Assembly: GCF_001905345.1 (NCBI RefSeq)
Contig: NZ_LFBV01000001.1
Coordinates: 88,043-152,042, forward strand
Source: Streptomyces uncialis
GTDB lineage: Bacteria; Actinomycetota; Actinomycetes; Streptomycetales; Streptomycetaceae
Reading direction: 5' to 3'
Length of the DNA stretch: 64,000 nucleotides
The notes beneath the pieces were generated by a model. That model saw only the letters and a program-made list of their open reading frames with translations, had not been told where the DNA came from and did no database searches. Shown here piece after piece: positions 9,656 through 18,467 of this stretch (within the stretch, counting starts at the first letter, position 1; the number at the start of each line of letters is the position of its first letter). Made by a program: the position numbers and the translations under genes.

Positions 9656-10519
9656 TCAGTCCTTGCCGAAGGCCTCCGCGGGGAACGCGCCCGCCTCCAG
9701 CGCCGCCCCCGCGAACACCGTGGCGATCTCGGTGAGACGGGCCACCCCGGTCGCGCCCAGGTGCTCGTACGGGCTCAGGTCGAGCCGGTCGGTGCGTACC
9801 TCCAGCTCCCGTCGGGTCTCCCGGCCCGCGTCGGTCAGCTCGCCGTCGGCGGTCAGCAGGCCGCGGTCGCGCAGGCGCAGGGCCGCCGCGTCCCAGTCGG
9901 CGCGGGTCCAGCCCCGGGACGCCAGGACCCACGTCGGGGTCATGCCCCAGCCGGTCGCGGTATGGCTGACCAGGGCCTCCACCGGATCGAGACCCAGCTC
10001 CAGCAGCACCGCGAGATGACCGTCGCCGCGGTGCTCGCGCAGCAGCGTCGCCGCGTGCCAGAACGCGAGATGCGGCGCGTCCGGCACCGGCAGGTCGGCG
10101 TGGGCGGAGTACATCGGCCGCGCGGGCCGCGTACAGCCCTCGGCGGCCCGCAGCGCGAGTTCCGCCGCCTCCGCCATCTCCGGTGAGGCCAGCGCCTCCT
10201 CGCCGAGCTGCCGGCGCAGCACCGCGTCCACGGCACGCAGCCGTGCGGCGAGCACCTCCGGCGGCGCGGCCGTCCGCCACACCTCGGGGACGTGCCGGGC
10301 CACCATCGCGTGGCTGAAGTTGTAGAACGCCGCGCTCACGACGCCGGGACCGACCGGGCCCAGGGCCGCCGCGCGGACCGCGAGATACGCGGCGCCCGGG
10401 TCCTTGATCCCGAGGGCGGCCAGTTCGGCCGCCAGCTCCGGGGAGAAGTAGTGCGTCGAGTGCAGCGGGTTCAGGACATGGTGGCACCGGCGTCCGGCGC
10501 GCTCGGGCAGAGTGCTCAT
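9656..10519 (-). CDS. SCO6045-like winged-helix/helical protein
   Basis: 287-aa soluble protein resembling the Streptomyces SalK/SCO6045-type family. The N-terminal half is helical (HVLNPLHSTHYFSPELAAEL), with Ala/Leu-rich helices up to about residue 200. The C-terminal ~90 residues look like a MarR-type winged helix (LRDRGLLTADGELTDAGRETRRELE, split by loops) that would read DNA or a ligand. ATG 10519 is chosen because upstream codons in the frame look like intergenic sequence. Monocistronic and divergent from the DJ-1/AraC regulator gene at 10656. The physiological role is unknown. Confidence 0.75.
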   Translation of the reverse strand: MSTLPERAGRRCHHVLNPLHSTHYFSPELAAELAALGIKDPGAAYLAVRAAALGPVGPGVVSAAFYNFSHAMVARHVPEVWRTAAPPEVLAARLRAVDAVLRRQLGEEALASPEMAEAAELALRAAEGCTRPARPMYSAHADLPVPDAPHLAFWHAATLLREHRGDGHLAVLLELGLDPVEALVSHTATGWGMTPTWVLASRGWTRADWDAAALRLRDRGLLTADGELTDAGRETRRELEVRTDRLDLSPYEHLGATGVARLTEIATVFAGAALEAGAFPAEAFGKD

Positions 10520-10655
10520 GCCCCGTACGTTACCGACTGGTTGGTACGTGGTGGAAGGGGCGCCGGGCCGGGCCGGATCATGACGGGGCGTGATGGCAGG
10601 AAAGGTGGGGAACCCGTCATTGCGGCCAGCCGTCCGCCGCCGAAGAATCGACGTC

Positions 10656-11618
10656 ATGACGCAGCGAACCGTACTCGTCGTCCTCTTCGAGGGCGTGCAG
10701 AGCCTCGATGTCACCGGCCCCCTGGAGGTGTTCCACGGGGCGGCGCACGCCGTCGGTGACCCGGCGGCGGGCTACGACGTACGCACCGCCTCCCTCGACG
10801 GCGGCCCGGTACGGACGTCCAGCGGACTGCGTCTCGTCCCGGACACGGACCTCGCCTCGGCCCCCGTACCGCACACCCTGGTCGTCCCCGGCGGGGACGG
10901 CAACCATCACGAGGACGATCCGCTGACCCGCTGGCTGGCCGCGCACGGGCCACGCGCCGAGCGGCTGGTGTCCGTCTGCACCGGCGCCATGCTGCTGGCC
11001 CGCGCCGGACTCCTCGACGGCCGCCGGGTGACCACCCACTGGGCGTTCTGCGACCGGCTCGCCCGGGAGCACCCGGCCGTCACCGTCGACCCGGACCCCA
11101 TCTTCGTCCGGGACGGGAACGTGGCCACGTCCGCCGGGGTCACCTCGGGCATCGATCTCGCGCTCGCGCTGGTCGAGGAGGACCACGGACGGGAGGCGGC
11201 GCTGACCATCGCCCGGTACCTCGTCGTCTTCCTGCGCCGCCCCGGCAACCAGGCCCAGTTCAGCGCACAGCTCGCCGCGCAGACGGCCAGCCGGTCCCCG
11301 CTGCGCGAGGTGCAGCGCTGGGTGTCCGAGCATCCGGGCGGCGATCTGTCGGTCGAGGCGCTGGCCGAGCGCGCCCGGCTGTCGCCCCGTCACTTCGCCC
11401 GCGCCTTCCGGGCGGAGACCGGTACGACCCCGGGACGGTACGTGGACCGGGTCCGCGTCGAGCACGCGCGGCGGCTGCTGGAGGAGACCCCCGACGGGAT
11501 CGAGGAGATCTCCCGCAGCTGCGGCTACGGCACCCCGGAGGCCATGCGCCGCGCTTTCGTCCGCACCCTGGGCACCCCGCCGGCCGACTACCGCCGCCGT
11601 TTCCGCCCCACCCCCTGA
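10656..11618 (+). CDS. GlxA-family regulator: DJ-1/PfpI domain plus AraC HTH
   Basis: 320-aa transcription factor. Residues ~5-175 form a DJ-1/PfpI-like sensor domain with the nucleophile-elbow Cys in VSVCTGAMLLA and the fold marker VTTHWAF. Residues ~215-315 are a double helix-turn-helix AraC domain (SVEALAERARLSPRHFARAF and EEISRSCGYGTPEAMRRAF, closing with GTPPADYRRRF). GlxA proteins are usually activators of small catabolic operons. ATG 10656 gives the standard N-terminus; an in-frame start 22 codons earlier adds an Arg-rich stretch that looks non-native. The next gene encodes a stand-alone DJ-1 protein, an obvious candidate target. Confidence 0.88.
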   Translation: MTQRTVLVVLFEGVQSLDVTGPLEVFHGAAHAVGDPAAGYDVRTASLDGGPVRTSSGLRLVPDTDLASAPVPHTLVVPGGDGNHHEDDPLTRWLAAHGPRAERLVSVCTGAMLLARAGLLDGRRVTTHWAFCDRLAREHPAVTVDPDPIFVRDGNVATSAGVTSGIDLALALVEEDHGREAALTIARYLVVFLRRPGNQAQFSAQLAAQTASRSPLREVQRWVSEHPGGDLSVEALAERARLSPRHFARAFRAETGTTPGRYVDRVRVEHARRLLEETPDGIEEISRSCGYGTPEAMRRAFVRTLGTPPADYRRRFRPTP

Positions 11619-11749
11619 ACCACCCGGCCGTCGCACCGCTGCCGCCCGCCGCATCCATGCCACCGCGACCGCGTCACCACAAGCGCACCATCACCATCAC
11701 CGCCACGACCATCCCGTCCCGTCACGCGAACGACCCGAGAGGTCCCACC

Positions 11750-12373
11750 ATGCAGATCGCCGTAGTCCTCTTCGAGGGCTTCACCTCCCTCGACGCCATC
11801 GGCCCCTACGAGACGCTCCAGCACATCCCCGGCGCGGAGACCGTCTTCGTGGCGGCCCGTACCGGACCCGTCCGTAACGACAGCGGCAGTCTGGCGCTCG
11901 TCGCCGACCGGACCTTCGAGGAGGTGCCCCGTCCCGACATCTTCGTCGTGCCCGGCGGCCCGGACATGACACCGCAGACCACCGACCCGGTCCTGCTCGA
12001 CTGGGTGCGGGCCGCCGACCGCGAGAGCACCTGGACCACCTCCGTGTGCACCGGTTCGCTGGTCCTGGCCGCCGCCGGACTCCTCACCGGCCGCCGTGCC
12101 ACCTCGCACTGGCTCGCCCTGGAGCAGCTGCGCGAGGCGGGGGCCGAGCCGACCGGGGACCGTGTCGTCATGGACGGCAAGTACGTCACCGCCGCCGGGG
12201 TGTCCTCCGGGATCGACATGGGCCTCACCCTGGTCGGCCGGATCGCGGGCGACCGCCGCGCCCAGTCGGTCCAGCTGCTGCTGGAGTACGACCCCCAGCC
12301 GCCGTACGACGCGGGCTCCCCGGAGAAGGCTCCCGCCGACCTGGTCGCCGAGTGGCGGAGCGTCTCGGCGTAG
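11750..12373 (+). CDS. DJ-1/PfpI family protein (isonitrile hydratase-like)
   Basis: 207-aa single-domain DJ-1/PfpI protein. It starts MQIAVVLFEGFTSLD, has the Cys elbow TSVCTGSLVLAAAGLL (Cys near residue 101), and SHWLALEQL in the position typical of isonitrile-hydratase-like members. A purine-rich GAGAGGTCCC precedes ATG 11750. It shares fold and orientation with the sensor domain of the regulator ending 131 bases upstream. Likely a small-molecule hydratase or stress-related hydrolase; the substrate is unassigned. Confidence 0.82.
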   Translation: MQIAVVLFEGFTSLDAIGPYETLQHIPGAETVFVAARTGPVRNDSGSLALVADRTFEEVPRPDIFVVPGGPDMTPQTTDPVLLDWVRAADRESTWTTSVCTGSLVLAAAGLLTGRRATSHWLALEQLREAGAEPTGDRVVMDGKYVTAAGVSSGIDMGLTLVGRIAGDRRAQSVQLLLEYDPQPPYDAGSPEKAPADLVAEWRSVSA

Positions 12374-12390
12374 GACCGTACGGGGGGGGC

Positions 12391-13152
12391 TCAGCCGACG
12401 GGCGGGGTCCACTCGAAGCGGGGCTCGCGGTGCTCCAGGAAGGCGGCGACACCCTCGGTGGTCTCGCCGCTGCCCCGGGCCTGCGCGGCCCAGTGCTCGA
12501 TCCGGTCCGCCCGGCCGGCCGCGAACTCCTTGGCCGCGGCCTGGGTGAGCTGGGAGCGGGCCGTCAGGACCCGGGTGAACTCCGCCACCCGCTGGTCCAG
12601 CTCGGCCGCGGGCAGCACCTCGTCCACCAGCCCGGTCGCCAGGGCCCGCCGCGCGTCGATCAGCTCCCCCGAGAACAGCAGGTACTTGGCCGTGGCGGGC
12701 CCCACCAGCGACACCAGCCGCCGGGTCGACGAGTGCGCGTACACGATCCCGAGCTTCGCGGGGGTGATCCCGAACAGCGCGTCCTCGTCGGCGAACCGCA
12801 GATCGCACGCGGCGGCGAGCTGGCAGCCGCCGCCGACGCAGTGGCCGCGTACGACGGCCAGTGTCGGCTTGGGGAAGGCCGCGAGGGCGTCCTCCGCGGC
12901 CACCGCCAGCCCCTGGGCCGCCTCGGCGGTGCCCGGGGGGCCGCTCAGCGACGAGATGTCCGCGCCCGCGCAGAACGTCCCGCCGGCGCCGGTCAGCACC
13001 AGCGCCCGCACCGCGGGGTCGCCGGCGAGCGCGTCGAGGATGGGCGGCATCGCCCGCCACATCTCCTCCGTCATGGCGTTCCGCTTCGCGGGCTGGCAGA
13101 TCACGATCGTGGCGACCCCGTCGGTCACGCCGTACGGCAGCTGAGGCTCCAT
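12391..13152 (-). CDS. enoyl-CoA hydratase/isomerase family protein
   Basis: 253-aa crotonase-fold enzyme acting on acyl-CoA thioesters. The CoA-binding oxyanion-hole segments are visible as CAGADISSLSG (around residues 60-72) and VRGHCVGGGCQLAAACDL (around 100-115), followed by the ITPAKLGIVY segment. The usual catalytic Glu position in the second oxyanion loop reads Cys (GGGC), so it may not be a classical hydratase. ATG 13152 gives MEPQLPYGV. It converges with the DJ-1 gene (17 bases apart) and is divergent from the DUF308 membrane gene. Confidence 0.85.
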   Translation of the reverse strand: MEPQLPYGVTDGVATIVICQPAKRNAMTEEMWRAMPPILDALAGDPAVRALVLTGAGGTFCAGADISSLSGPPGTAEAAQGLAVAAEDALAAFPKPTLAVVRGHCVGGGCQLAAACDLRFADEDALFGITPAKLGIVYAHSSTRRLVSLVGPATAKYLLFSGELIDARRALATGLVDEVLPAAELDQRVAEFTRVLTARSQLTQAAAKEFAAGRADRIEHWAAQARGSGETTEGVAAFLEHREPRFEWTPPVG

Positions 13153-13224
13153 GTGCCGGATGCTATCCGCACCGGCCGAACGTACGATCATCACTGGGGG
13201 TACCGCGGCCCTTGGGAGGCGCCC

Positions 13225-13887
13225 ATGAGTACGCCCCGTGGCGAGGTCAGGAAGCTCCGGCGCGGTTTCACGGGCCTGGTGGTCCTCGGAACCCTGCTGG
13301 TCGTCGCCGGAGTGGTCGGCCTGGTCTATGTCGGTGTGGCCACGCTGACGACCATGCTCCTGTTCGGCTGGCTGCTCCTCATCGCCGGTGTCATCGGTCT
13401 GGTGCACGCCGTCCAGTCCCGGCAGCAGGACTACTTCTGGCCCGCGGTGCTCATCGCGGCCCTGTATCTGGCGGCCGGGGTCGTCATCCTGCGCAGACCG
13501 GACGTGGCCGCCGCCACGCTCACCATGTTCGCGGCGCTGCTGTTCCTGGCGGGCGGACTGTTCCGGCTGGTGGGCGCGCTGGTCGCACGGGGCGCGCAGT
13601 CCGGGTGGACGCTGGTCCAGGGCGCCCTCGGGGTGCTGCTGGGCGTGCTGGTCCTCGCGGGCTGGCCGAGCAGCAGTGTCTACGTCATCGGCTGCTTCTT
13701 CTCGCTGGCCGTGCTGTTCGACGGCCTGGGGCTGATCGCCACGGGTCTGGGCGGGCGGCACATCGTGGGGCTGGTCTCCGACACCCTGGCCGAACCGGAC
13801 GGGACCGACGGCCCGGACGCACCCGGATCCCTGGACAAGGGGCGGGAAACGGACGATCCGCCCCCCAAACACGTACAACCTGAATAG
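13225..13887 (+). CDS. HdeD/DUF308 family membrane protein
   Basis: 220-aa integral membrane protein with about six hydrophobic segments between residues ~17 and ~185, arranged as three helical pairs with repeated Gly-rich cores (LLVVAGVVGLVYVGVATL, LLFLAGGLFRLVGALVA, GVLLGVLVLAG). This is the DUF308/HdeD pattern associated in enterobacteria with acid resistance. The last ~35 residues are a charged cytosolic tail (Asp, Glu, Pro). GGGAGGCGCCC sits directly before ATG 13225, a good ribosome binding site. Its function in actinomycetes is not established. Confidence 0.8.
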   Translation: MSTPRGEVRKLRRGFTGLVVLGTLLVVAGVVGLVYVGVATLTTMLLFGWLLLIAGVIGLVHAVQSRQQDYFWPAVLIAALYLAAGVVILRRPDVAAATLTMFAALLFLAGGLFRLVGALVARGAQSGWTLVQGALGVLLGVLVLAGWPSSSVYVIGCFFSLAVLFDGLGLIATGLGGRHIVGLVSDTLAEPDGTDGPDAPGSLDKGRETDDPPPKHVQPE

Positions 13888-14024
13888 GGCTTCAACCTGG
13901 CAAATCGGGTCATCGGCGGTCGCCCCGCCGACGCGCTCACACGGGATCGGTCAGAAGCCGTCGATACTCGCTGACTTCTGGTCAGTCGTCCGGTACGGAC
14001 CAGGGCGTTCCCAACACTCGACGT

Positions 14025-14588
14025 GTGGAGACAATCGAGCGCGAAGGCGGCGACCGGACGATGGACAGTGGCGGGTGGGACTCGGGACCACCCCCGGGCA
14101 CCGATCTCGGAGCACCGCCGGAGGCCGGCCCGGCCCCCCTGCCGTACGAGGGTGTGTGGCGATTCACGGCGCCCGCGGCGGATGCCTCCGTACCCCAGGC
14201 GCGGCACGCGGTCCGGGACCTGCTGGTACGCCAGCGGGTGCCCGTGTCCGACGATCTGGTGCAGGGGCTTCTGCTGATCGTCTCGGAGCTGGCGACCAAC
14301 GCGGTCAAGCACGCGGCGGTGCTGTCGCCGCTGCTGACCGTGGAGGTCGCCGTCGGCGCCGAGTGGATCCGGGTGTCCGTGGAGGACAACCATCCGTACC
14401 GGCCGACGGTCCTGGAGACGGACCACGGGCAGACCGGGGGCCGGGGACTGCTGCTGGTCCGGGAGGTCACCCGCGAGGCGGGCGGCGTGTGCGACGTGGA
14501 GCAGACCGCGAACGGGGGCAAGGTCGTCTGGTCGGCCCTGCCCCTGAGACCCCCGAGGGTGCCCCGGCCCCAGGGCCCCCGCCGCTGA
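14025..14588 (+). CDS. ATP-binding anti-sigma-factor-like protein (HATPase_c_2)
   Basis: 187-aa GHKL-type ATPase of the RsbW/SpoIIAB-like regulatory family abundant in Streptomyces. The N-box is LLLIVSELATNAVKHA (about residues 83-98), the G1 region is VEDNHPYRP, and the G2 loop is GGRGLLLV. Such proteins phosphorylate anti-anti-sigma factors or bind sigma factors. The N-terminal ~45 residues are a Gly/Pro-rich extension without structure. GTG 14025 is the first start; ATG 14061 (MDSGGW) is a reasonable alternative, since neither has a strong ribosome binding site. Confidence 0.82.
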   Translation: METIEREGGDRTMDSGGWDSGPPPGTDLGAPPEAGPAPLPYEGVWRFTAPAADASVPQARHAVRDLLVRQRVPVSDDLVQGLLLIVSELATNAVKHAAVLSPLLTVEVAVGAEWIRVSVEDNHPYRPTVLETDHGQTGGRGLLLVREVTREAGGVCDVEQTANGGKVVWSALPLRPPRVPRPQGPRR

Positions 14589-14709
14589 CCCGTCCACACG
14601 CCGACCTGTCAGAAAAACGTGCGCGGGAGCGTGCCCGGCCGGACCCCCAGGGGCCGGGCGGCTCCCGTACCGGCCCCCCGAACCGGCGCGGTTCCCGCTG
14701 TACGCGCGG

Positions 14710-15303
14710 TTACCAGCCCGCGCCGGGGCCGGTCAGCTCCCTGATCGCGGGGCGCGCCGCGTCCAGCACGGTCAGGAACCAGGCGGAGAAGGGGTCCTTC
14801 TCGTGCCGGGACATCAGCTCCGCGTGGGTGACGAACGCGGTCTCCTCGACCTCCGTGCCGTCCGGGCGCAACGGGGACTGGACCATGCCGACGAACAGAT
14901 GGTTGAACTCCTGCTCGACCAGACCGGACGCCGGGTCCGGGTGGTTGTACCGCACGGTCCCCGCCTCGGCGAGCAGCGAGGGCGAGACGCCCAGCTCCTC
15001 GAAGGTGCGCCGGGCCGCGGCGGCGAAGGGGGCCTCGCCGGGGTACGGGTGTCCGCAGCAGGTGTTCGACCACACACCGGGGGAGTGGTACTTGCCGAGC
15101 GCGCGGCGCTGGATCAGCAGACGGCCGTGCTCGTCGAACAGGAACACCGAGAACGCCCGGTGCAGTCTGCCCGGGGCCTGGTGGGCGGAGAGTTTCTCGG
15201 CCGTGCCGATCGTGGTGCCGTCCTCGTCCACCAGCTCCAGCATGATGGTTTCGGCGGCTGTGTTCGGCGCGGAGTGCTCCGCGGTCGCAGGTGTGATCGG
15301 CAT
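14710..15303 (-). CDS. idi: isopentenyl-diphosphate delta-isomerase, type 1
   Basis: 197-aa Nudix-fold isomerase interconverting IPP and DMAPP, supplying both ends of the isoprenoid chain used by the hopanoid operon ~10 kb away. Conserved features: RLHRAFSVFLFDEHGRLL, the active-site Cys region WSNTCCGHPYPGE and the second-site Glu in EFNHLFVG, with the terminal AWFLTVLDAARPAIRELTG. Two ATGs compete: 15309 abuts the Shine-Dalgarno GAAGG with no spacer, whereas 15303 (MPITPAT) sits 6 nt behind it, so 15303 is chosen. Upstream lies intergenic repeat cassette A. Confidence 0.95.
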   Translation of the reverse strand: MPITPATAEHSAPNTAAETIMLELVDEDGTTIGTAEKLSAHQAPGRLHRAFSVFLFDEHGRLLIQRRALGKYHSPGVWSNTCCGHPYPGEAPFAAAARRTFEELGVSPSLLAEAGTVRYNHPDPASGLVEQEFNHLFVGMVQSPLRPDGTEVEETAFVTHAELMSRHEKDPFSAWFLTVLDAARPAIRELTGPGAGW

Positions 15304-15505
15304 GCCCATCCTTCGCTTCGGTCCTCGCACGTCAAGTCTGCCGTACATCACCGACACTTCCGGCATCGACGGCGGCCGCGCGTGCCGTTCGCCTGGTCGG
15401 CGGGGACACGCGGTAACTGTTCGGACGCCGGAAGCAACCGGATACCTGAGCGTTTCCCGGTCGGCCGGGCGAAAATTCCCCGCCTCGGGTTCGCGCATCC
15501 GTACG

Positions 15506-16110
15506 AGTCGCCTTCGCTTGCGCTTTTGAGGTCTTTCCCGGCTGGGCACACTTGTCCCTGTGCGGGGCGTCTTCGCTTGGGCCCCCGAGGTCTGTCCGGG
15601 TGGGCGCACTCGTCCCTGCGCCGTCGCTCGTGGGGTGCGCAGTTCCCCGCGCCCCTGGATGCTGCCCCCTAGCGGTCGCTCTTCGGGTGCGGGTCGCCCT
15701 CGTCTTTGCGCAGTTCCCCGCGCCCCTTCGGGGGCGCCCACCTGGGGTTGATTTTCACCCTCCTCCTCGCGGAGTCGCGCTGCTGCGGGAGGGGGTGGGC
15801 GGGAATCTCTGCCCGCAGACTCCGATGCTCTTCAGTAGGACCAGGGGGATGTCCGACCGAGCGCGTTGGAGCGAGGACGGAGAATCCCGACCGGCACCGA
15901 CCCGAAGAGCAGACAGGATGCGCCCCAAAGGGGCGCGGGGAACTGCGCAAAGACGAGAACCGGCCCGCACCCGAAGGGCGACCGCAAGAGGCAGCATCCA
16001 GGGCGCGAGCAAAGGCGACCTGCGGGGAACTGCGCACCCCCGTCCGACCCGCACGAGGACAAGTGCGCCCACCCGGGAAGACCTCAAAAGCGCAAGCGAA
16101 GGCGACTAGT
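15506..16110. repeat. intergenic inverted-repeat cassette A (~600 bp)
   Basis: Imperfect inverted repeat with arms of roughly 280 bases. The left arm starts GTCGCCTTCGCTTGCGCTTT at 15506, and the complementary ending closes at about 16109. Each arm carries the motif GCGCAGTTCCCCGCGCC (or complement) more than once, at 15635, 15707, 15931 and 16024. The centre contains a 63-nt box (15774-15836) that recurs at 37638-37700 with one difference, and a second box (15873-15908) that also recurs at 37736. It is non-coding. The right end abuts and partly enters the stop codon of the CDF gene. Confidence 0.85.
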
Positions 16111-17044
16111 GGCAGACCTTCCCCTCATGCGCCGCGTGCCCCCCGGGCTCCAGCTGGAACGTGCAGTGCTCCACGTCGAAGTGGTCCCCCAGGCACTCCT
16201 GGAGATCGTGCAGCATCCGCTCGTTGCCCGCCCGGTCCAGCACCTCCCCGCTGACCACCACGTGCGCCGACAGCACCGGCATCCCGGAGGTGATCGTCCA
16301 CGCGTGGAGGTCGTGGACCTCCTCGACCCCGTCCAGCGCCAGGATGTGCGCCCGCACCTCGTTCATCTCGACCCCCTTGGGCGCCGCCTCCAGCAGCACG
16401 TTCAGCGTCTCGCGCAGCAGCTTCACCGTCCTGGGCACGATCATCAGCCCGATGACGAGCGAGGCGACCGGGTCGGCGTACAGCCAGCCGGTGCCCAGGA
16501 TGACCAGTGCCGAGATGACGACCGCGAGCGAGCCGAGCGCGTCGGAGAGGACCTCAAGGAAGGCGCCCCGGACATTGAGGCTGTCCTTCTGGCCGCGCAT
16601 GAGCAGCCCCAGCGAGACGATGTTGGCGACCAGGCCGATCAGGCCGAAGACGACCGTCAGACCGCCCTCGATCTCGGTCGGGGTGATGAACCGCTGGATC
16701 GCCTCGTACAGCACATAGCCGCCGACACCGAGCAGCAGCAGACAGTTCGCGAGGGCCGCGAGGATCTCGGCGCGGGCCAGTCCGAAGGTCCGGTTCACGC
16801 TCGGTGGGCGGTTCGCGAAGTGAATGGCGAGCAAAGCCATACTGAGCCCGACCGCGTCGGTGGCCATATGGGCCGCGTCCGCGACGAGCGCCAGCGACCC
16901 GGTGACAAGGCCGCCGATGATCTCCATCACCAGCACACCGAGCGTGATGGCCAGCGCGATCCGCAACCGTCCGCGATAGGCGGACGCCGCCGTACCCGTG
17001 ACGGGTGCGCCGTGCGAATGCCCGTGATCGTGCCCTGCCCCCAT
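16106..17044 (-). CDS. cation diffusion facilitator (CzcD/ZitB-like zinc exporter)
   Basis: 312-aa divalent-metal/proton antiporter of the CDF family. A His-rich start (GHDHGHSHG) is followed by six predicted membrane helices between residues ~30 and ~205 and a C-terminal cytosolic ferredoxin-like domain (VHDLHAWTITSGMPVLSAHV). The helix II metal site reads HMATD; the helix V site reads EVLSD, with Glu in place of the more usual His, as seen in some CzcD proteins. ATG 17044 is preferred because GAAGG lies 9 nt upstream; ATG 17053 directly abuts that motif. Zn2+ is the likeliest substrate. Confidence 0.9.
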   Translation of the reverse strand: MGAGHDHGHSHGAPVTGTAASAYRGRLRIALAITLGVLVMEIIGGLVTGSLALVADAAHMATDAVGLSMALLAIHFANRPPSVNRTFGLARAEILAALANCLLLLGVGGYVLYEAIQRFITPTEIEGGLTVVFGLIGLVANIVSLGLLMRGQKDSLNVRGAFLEVLSDALGSLAVVISALVILGTGWLYADPVASLVIGLMIVPRTVKLLRETLNVLLEAAPKGVEMNEVRAHILALDGVEEVHDLHAWTITSGMPVLSAHVVVSGEVLDRAGNERMLHDLQECLGDHFDVEHCTFQLEPGGHAAHEGKVCH

Positions 17045-17145
17045 GAAAACCATCCTTCGCCGCAGTGGTGGATGCCCTCTACGGACCTCAGTGAACTACG
17101 GGTGGGGGGTATCCGGCAACACGGCAGTGAACACCGTTGTCATGT

Positions 17146-17180
17146 GCTCTGACCTGCGGAAACGAACCGCAGGTCAGAGC
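17146..17180 (-). terminator. 14-bp perfect hairpin downstream of galE
   Basis: GCTCTGACCTGCGG at 17146-17159 pairs fully with 17167-17180 over a 7-nt loop, 14 nt after the galE stop on the minus strand. There is no U run. It separates galE from the CDF gene. Confidence 0.7.
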
Positions 17181-17194
17181 GCTGACAAGATCGG

Positions 17195-18181
17195 CTAGTA
17201 CTGTTCGGCGGGCTGCGGGGACCGGTGCGCGAGCCAGCCCCGCCAGGCCGACCCGACCATCTCGCGGGCGTCCCGGCGGGCCGTCCAGCCGAGCTCCTCG
17301 GCGGCCCGCCGGGCGCACGCCACCGCCCTCGGCGCGTCCCCCGCGCGCCGGGGCTCCACGAGCGGCGCGCGGTCGTCCCCGGACACCTCCGCGATCAGCG
17401 TCAGCAGTTCGCGTACCGAAACGCCCTCTCCTCGTCCGATGTTCAGCGTGAGATCCCCCGCGGGCTTGCCGGACAGCCGCCGCACCGCCGCGAGGTGCGC
17501 GTCGGCGAGATCGGCGACATGCACGTAGTCGCGGACGCAGGTCCCGTCCGGCGTCGGATGGTCGTCGCCGAAGATCCGCGGTGCCTCGCCGCGGGTGAGC
17601 CGGTCGAACACCATCGGGATCACGTTGAACACCCCCGTGTCCGCCAGCTCCGGTGCCGCGCACCCCGCGACGTTGAAGTAGCGCAGACACGTCGTCGACA
17701 TCCCGTGCGCCCGCCCCGCAGCCCGGACCAGCCACTCACCGGCGAGCTTGGTCTCGCCGTACGGGTTCACCGGGGCGCACGGGGTGTCCTCGGTGATCAG
17801 TTCGACGTCCGGGGTGCCGTACACCGCCGCCGACGAGGAGAACACGAACCGCTCGACCCCGGCCCCGGTCACCGCCTCCAGCAGCGTGCCGAGACCGCCC
17901 AGATTGTCCGCGTAGTAGCGCGACGGCCGGGCCATCGACTCCGCGACCTGCTTACGGGCCGCGAGATGCACCACGCCCGTCACCTGGTGTTCGGCCAGCG
18001 ACCGGGCCAGCAGCTCCCCGTCCAGCGCCGAGCCCCGCACCACCGGCACCCCGGGGTCAAGCCGCCGCGCGGCTCCCGAAGACAGGTCGTCGAGGACGAC
18101 CACCCGCTCCCCGGCCCCGGTCAGCGCCCGCATCACATGCGCCCCGATGTATCCGGCCCCACCTGTGATCATCCATGTCAT
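17195..18181 (-). CDS. galE: UDP-glucose 4-epimerase
   Basis: 328-aa extended short-chain dehydrogenase that interconverts UDP-glucose and UDP-galactose (Leloir pathway; also precursor supply for surface glycans). The NAD-binding motif is MITGGAGYIGAH at the N-terminus, DLS follows at the second strand, the catalytic Ser region is FSSSAAVYG, and the Tyr-Lys pair is in NPYGETKLAGE (about residues 145-155). ATG 18181 (MTWMITGG) matches the usual family start; an ATG eight codons upstream lacks support. Divergent from the CDP-alcohol/ABC cluster, which may use its product. Confidence 0.93.
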   Translation of the reverse strand: MTWMITGGAGYIGAHVMRALTGAGERVVVLDDLSSGAARRLDPGVPVVRGSALDGELLARSLAEHQVTGVVHLAARKQVAESMARPSRYYADNLGGLGTLLEAVTGAGVERFVFSSSAAVYGTPDVELITEDTPCAPVNPYGETKLAGEWLVRAAGRAHGMSTTCLRYFNVAGCAAPELADTGVFNVIPMVFDRLTRGEAPRIFGDDHPTPDGTCVRDYVHVADLADAHLAAVRRLSGKPAGDLTLNIGRGEGVSVRELLTLIAEVSGDDRAPLVEPRRAGDAPRAVACARRAAEELGWTARRDAREMVGSAWRGWLAHRSPQPAEQY

Positions 18182-18467
18182 GCCAAGGCAGCCTATGCCG
18201 GGCAAACCCGGCGGCCGGGCCCGGGGTGCGCGGGGACCGGCACACCCGGCGGTTTGTGATGCGGCCTCCGATCAACAATGATGATCGCGGCGGTGCGGGG
18301 GCGGCAGACCGCGCTGATCGGAGCGTGAACGGGCGATGAACACCCGTCGGTATCCATCCGATAGCCTCTGCCGACACGCCGCCCGGCCGTCCCCGGCCCC
18401 CGGGGCGCGCCCCATCCACGTACATGCCCGGCGCCGGCGCGTCGGGGCACCCAGGGAGTGAATTCCT

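Noticed and set aside
6816..10019. 1067-codon open frame on the plus strand opposite tex
   Set aside because: Antisense artefact of third-position GC bias: the protein is Arg/His/Gly-rich with no domain, while tex on the other strand has all family motifs.
15552..16109. Several overlapping frames of 110-185 codons inside the intergenic cassettes (also 37275-37934)
   Set aside because: They arise on both strands because the region is an inverted repeat; the products are Arg/Pro/Ala-rich and none has a start with a ribosome binding site.
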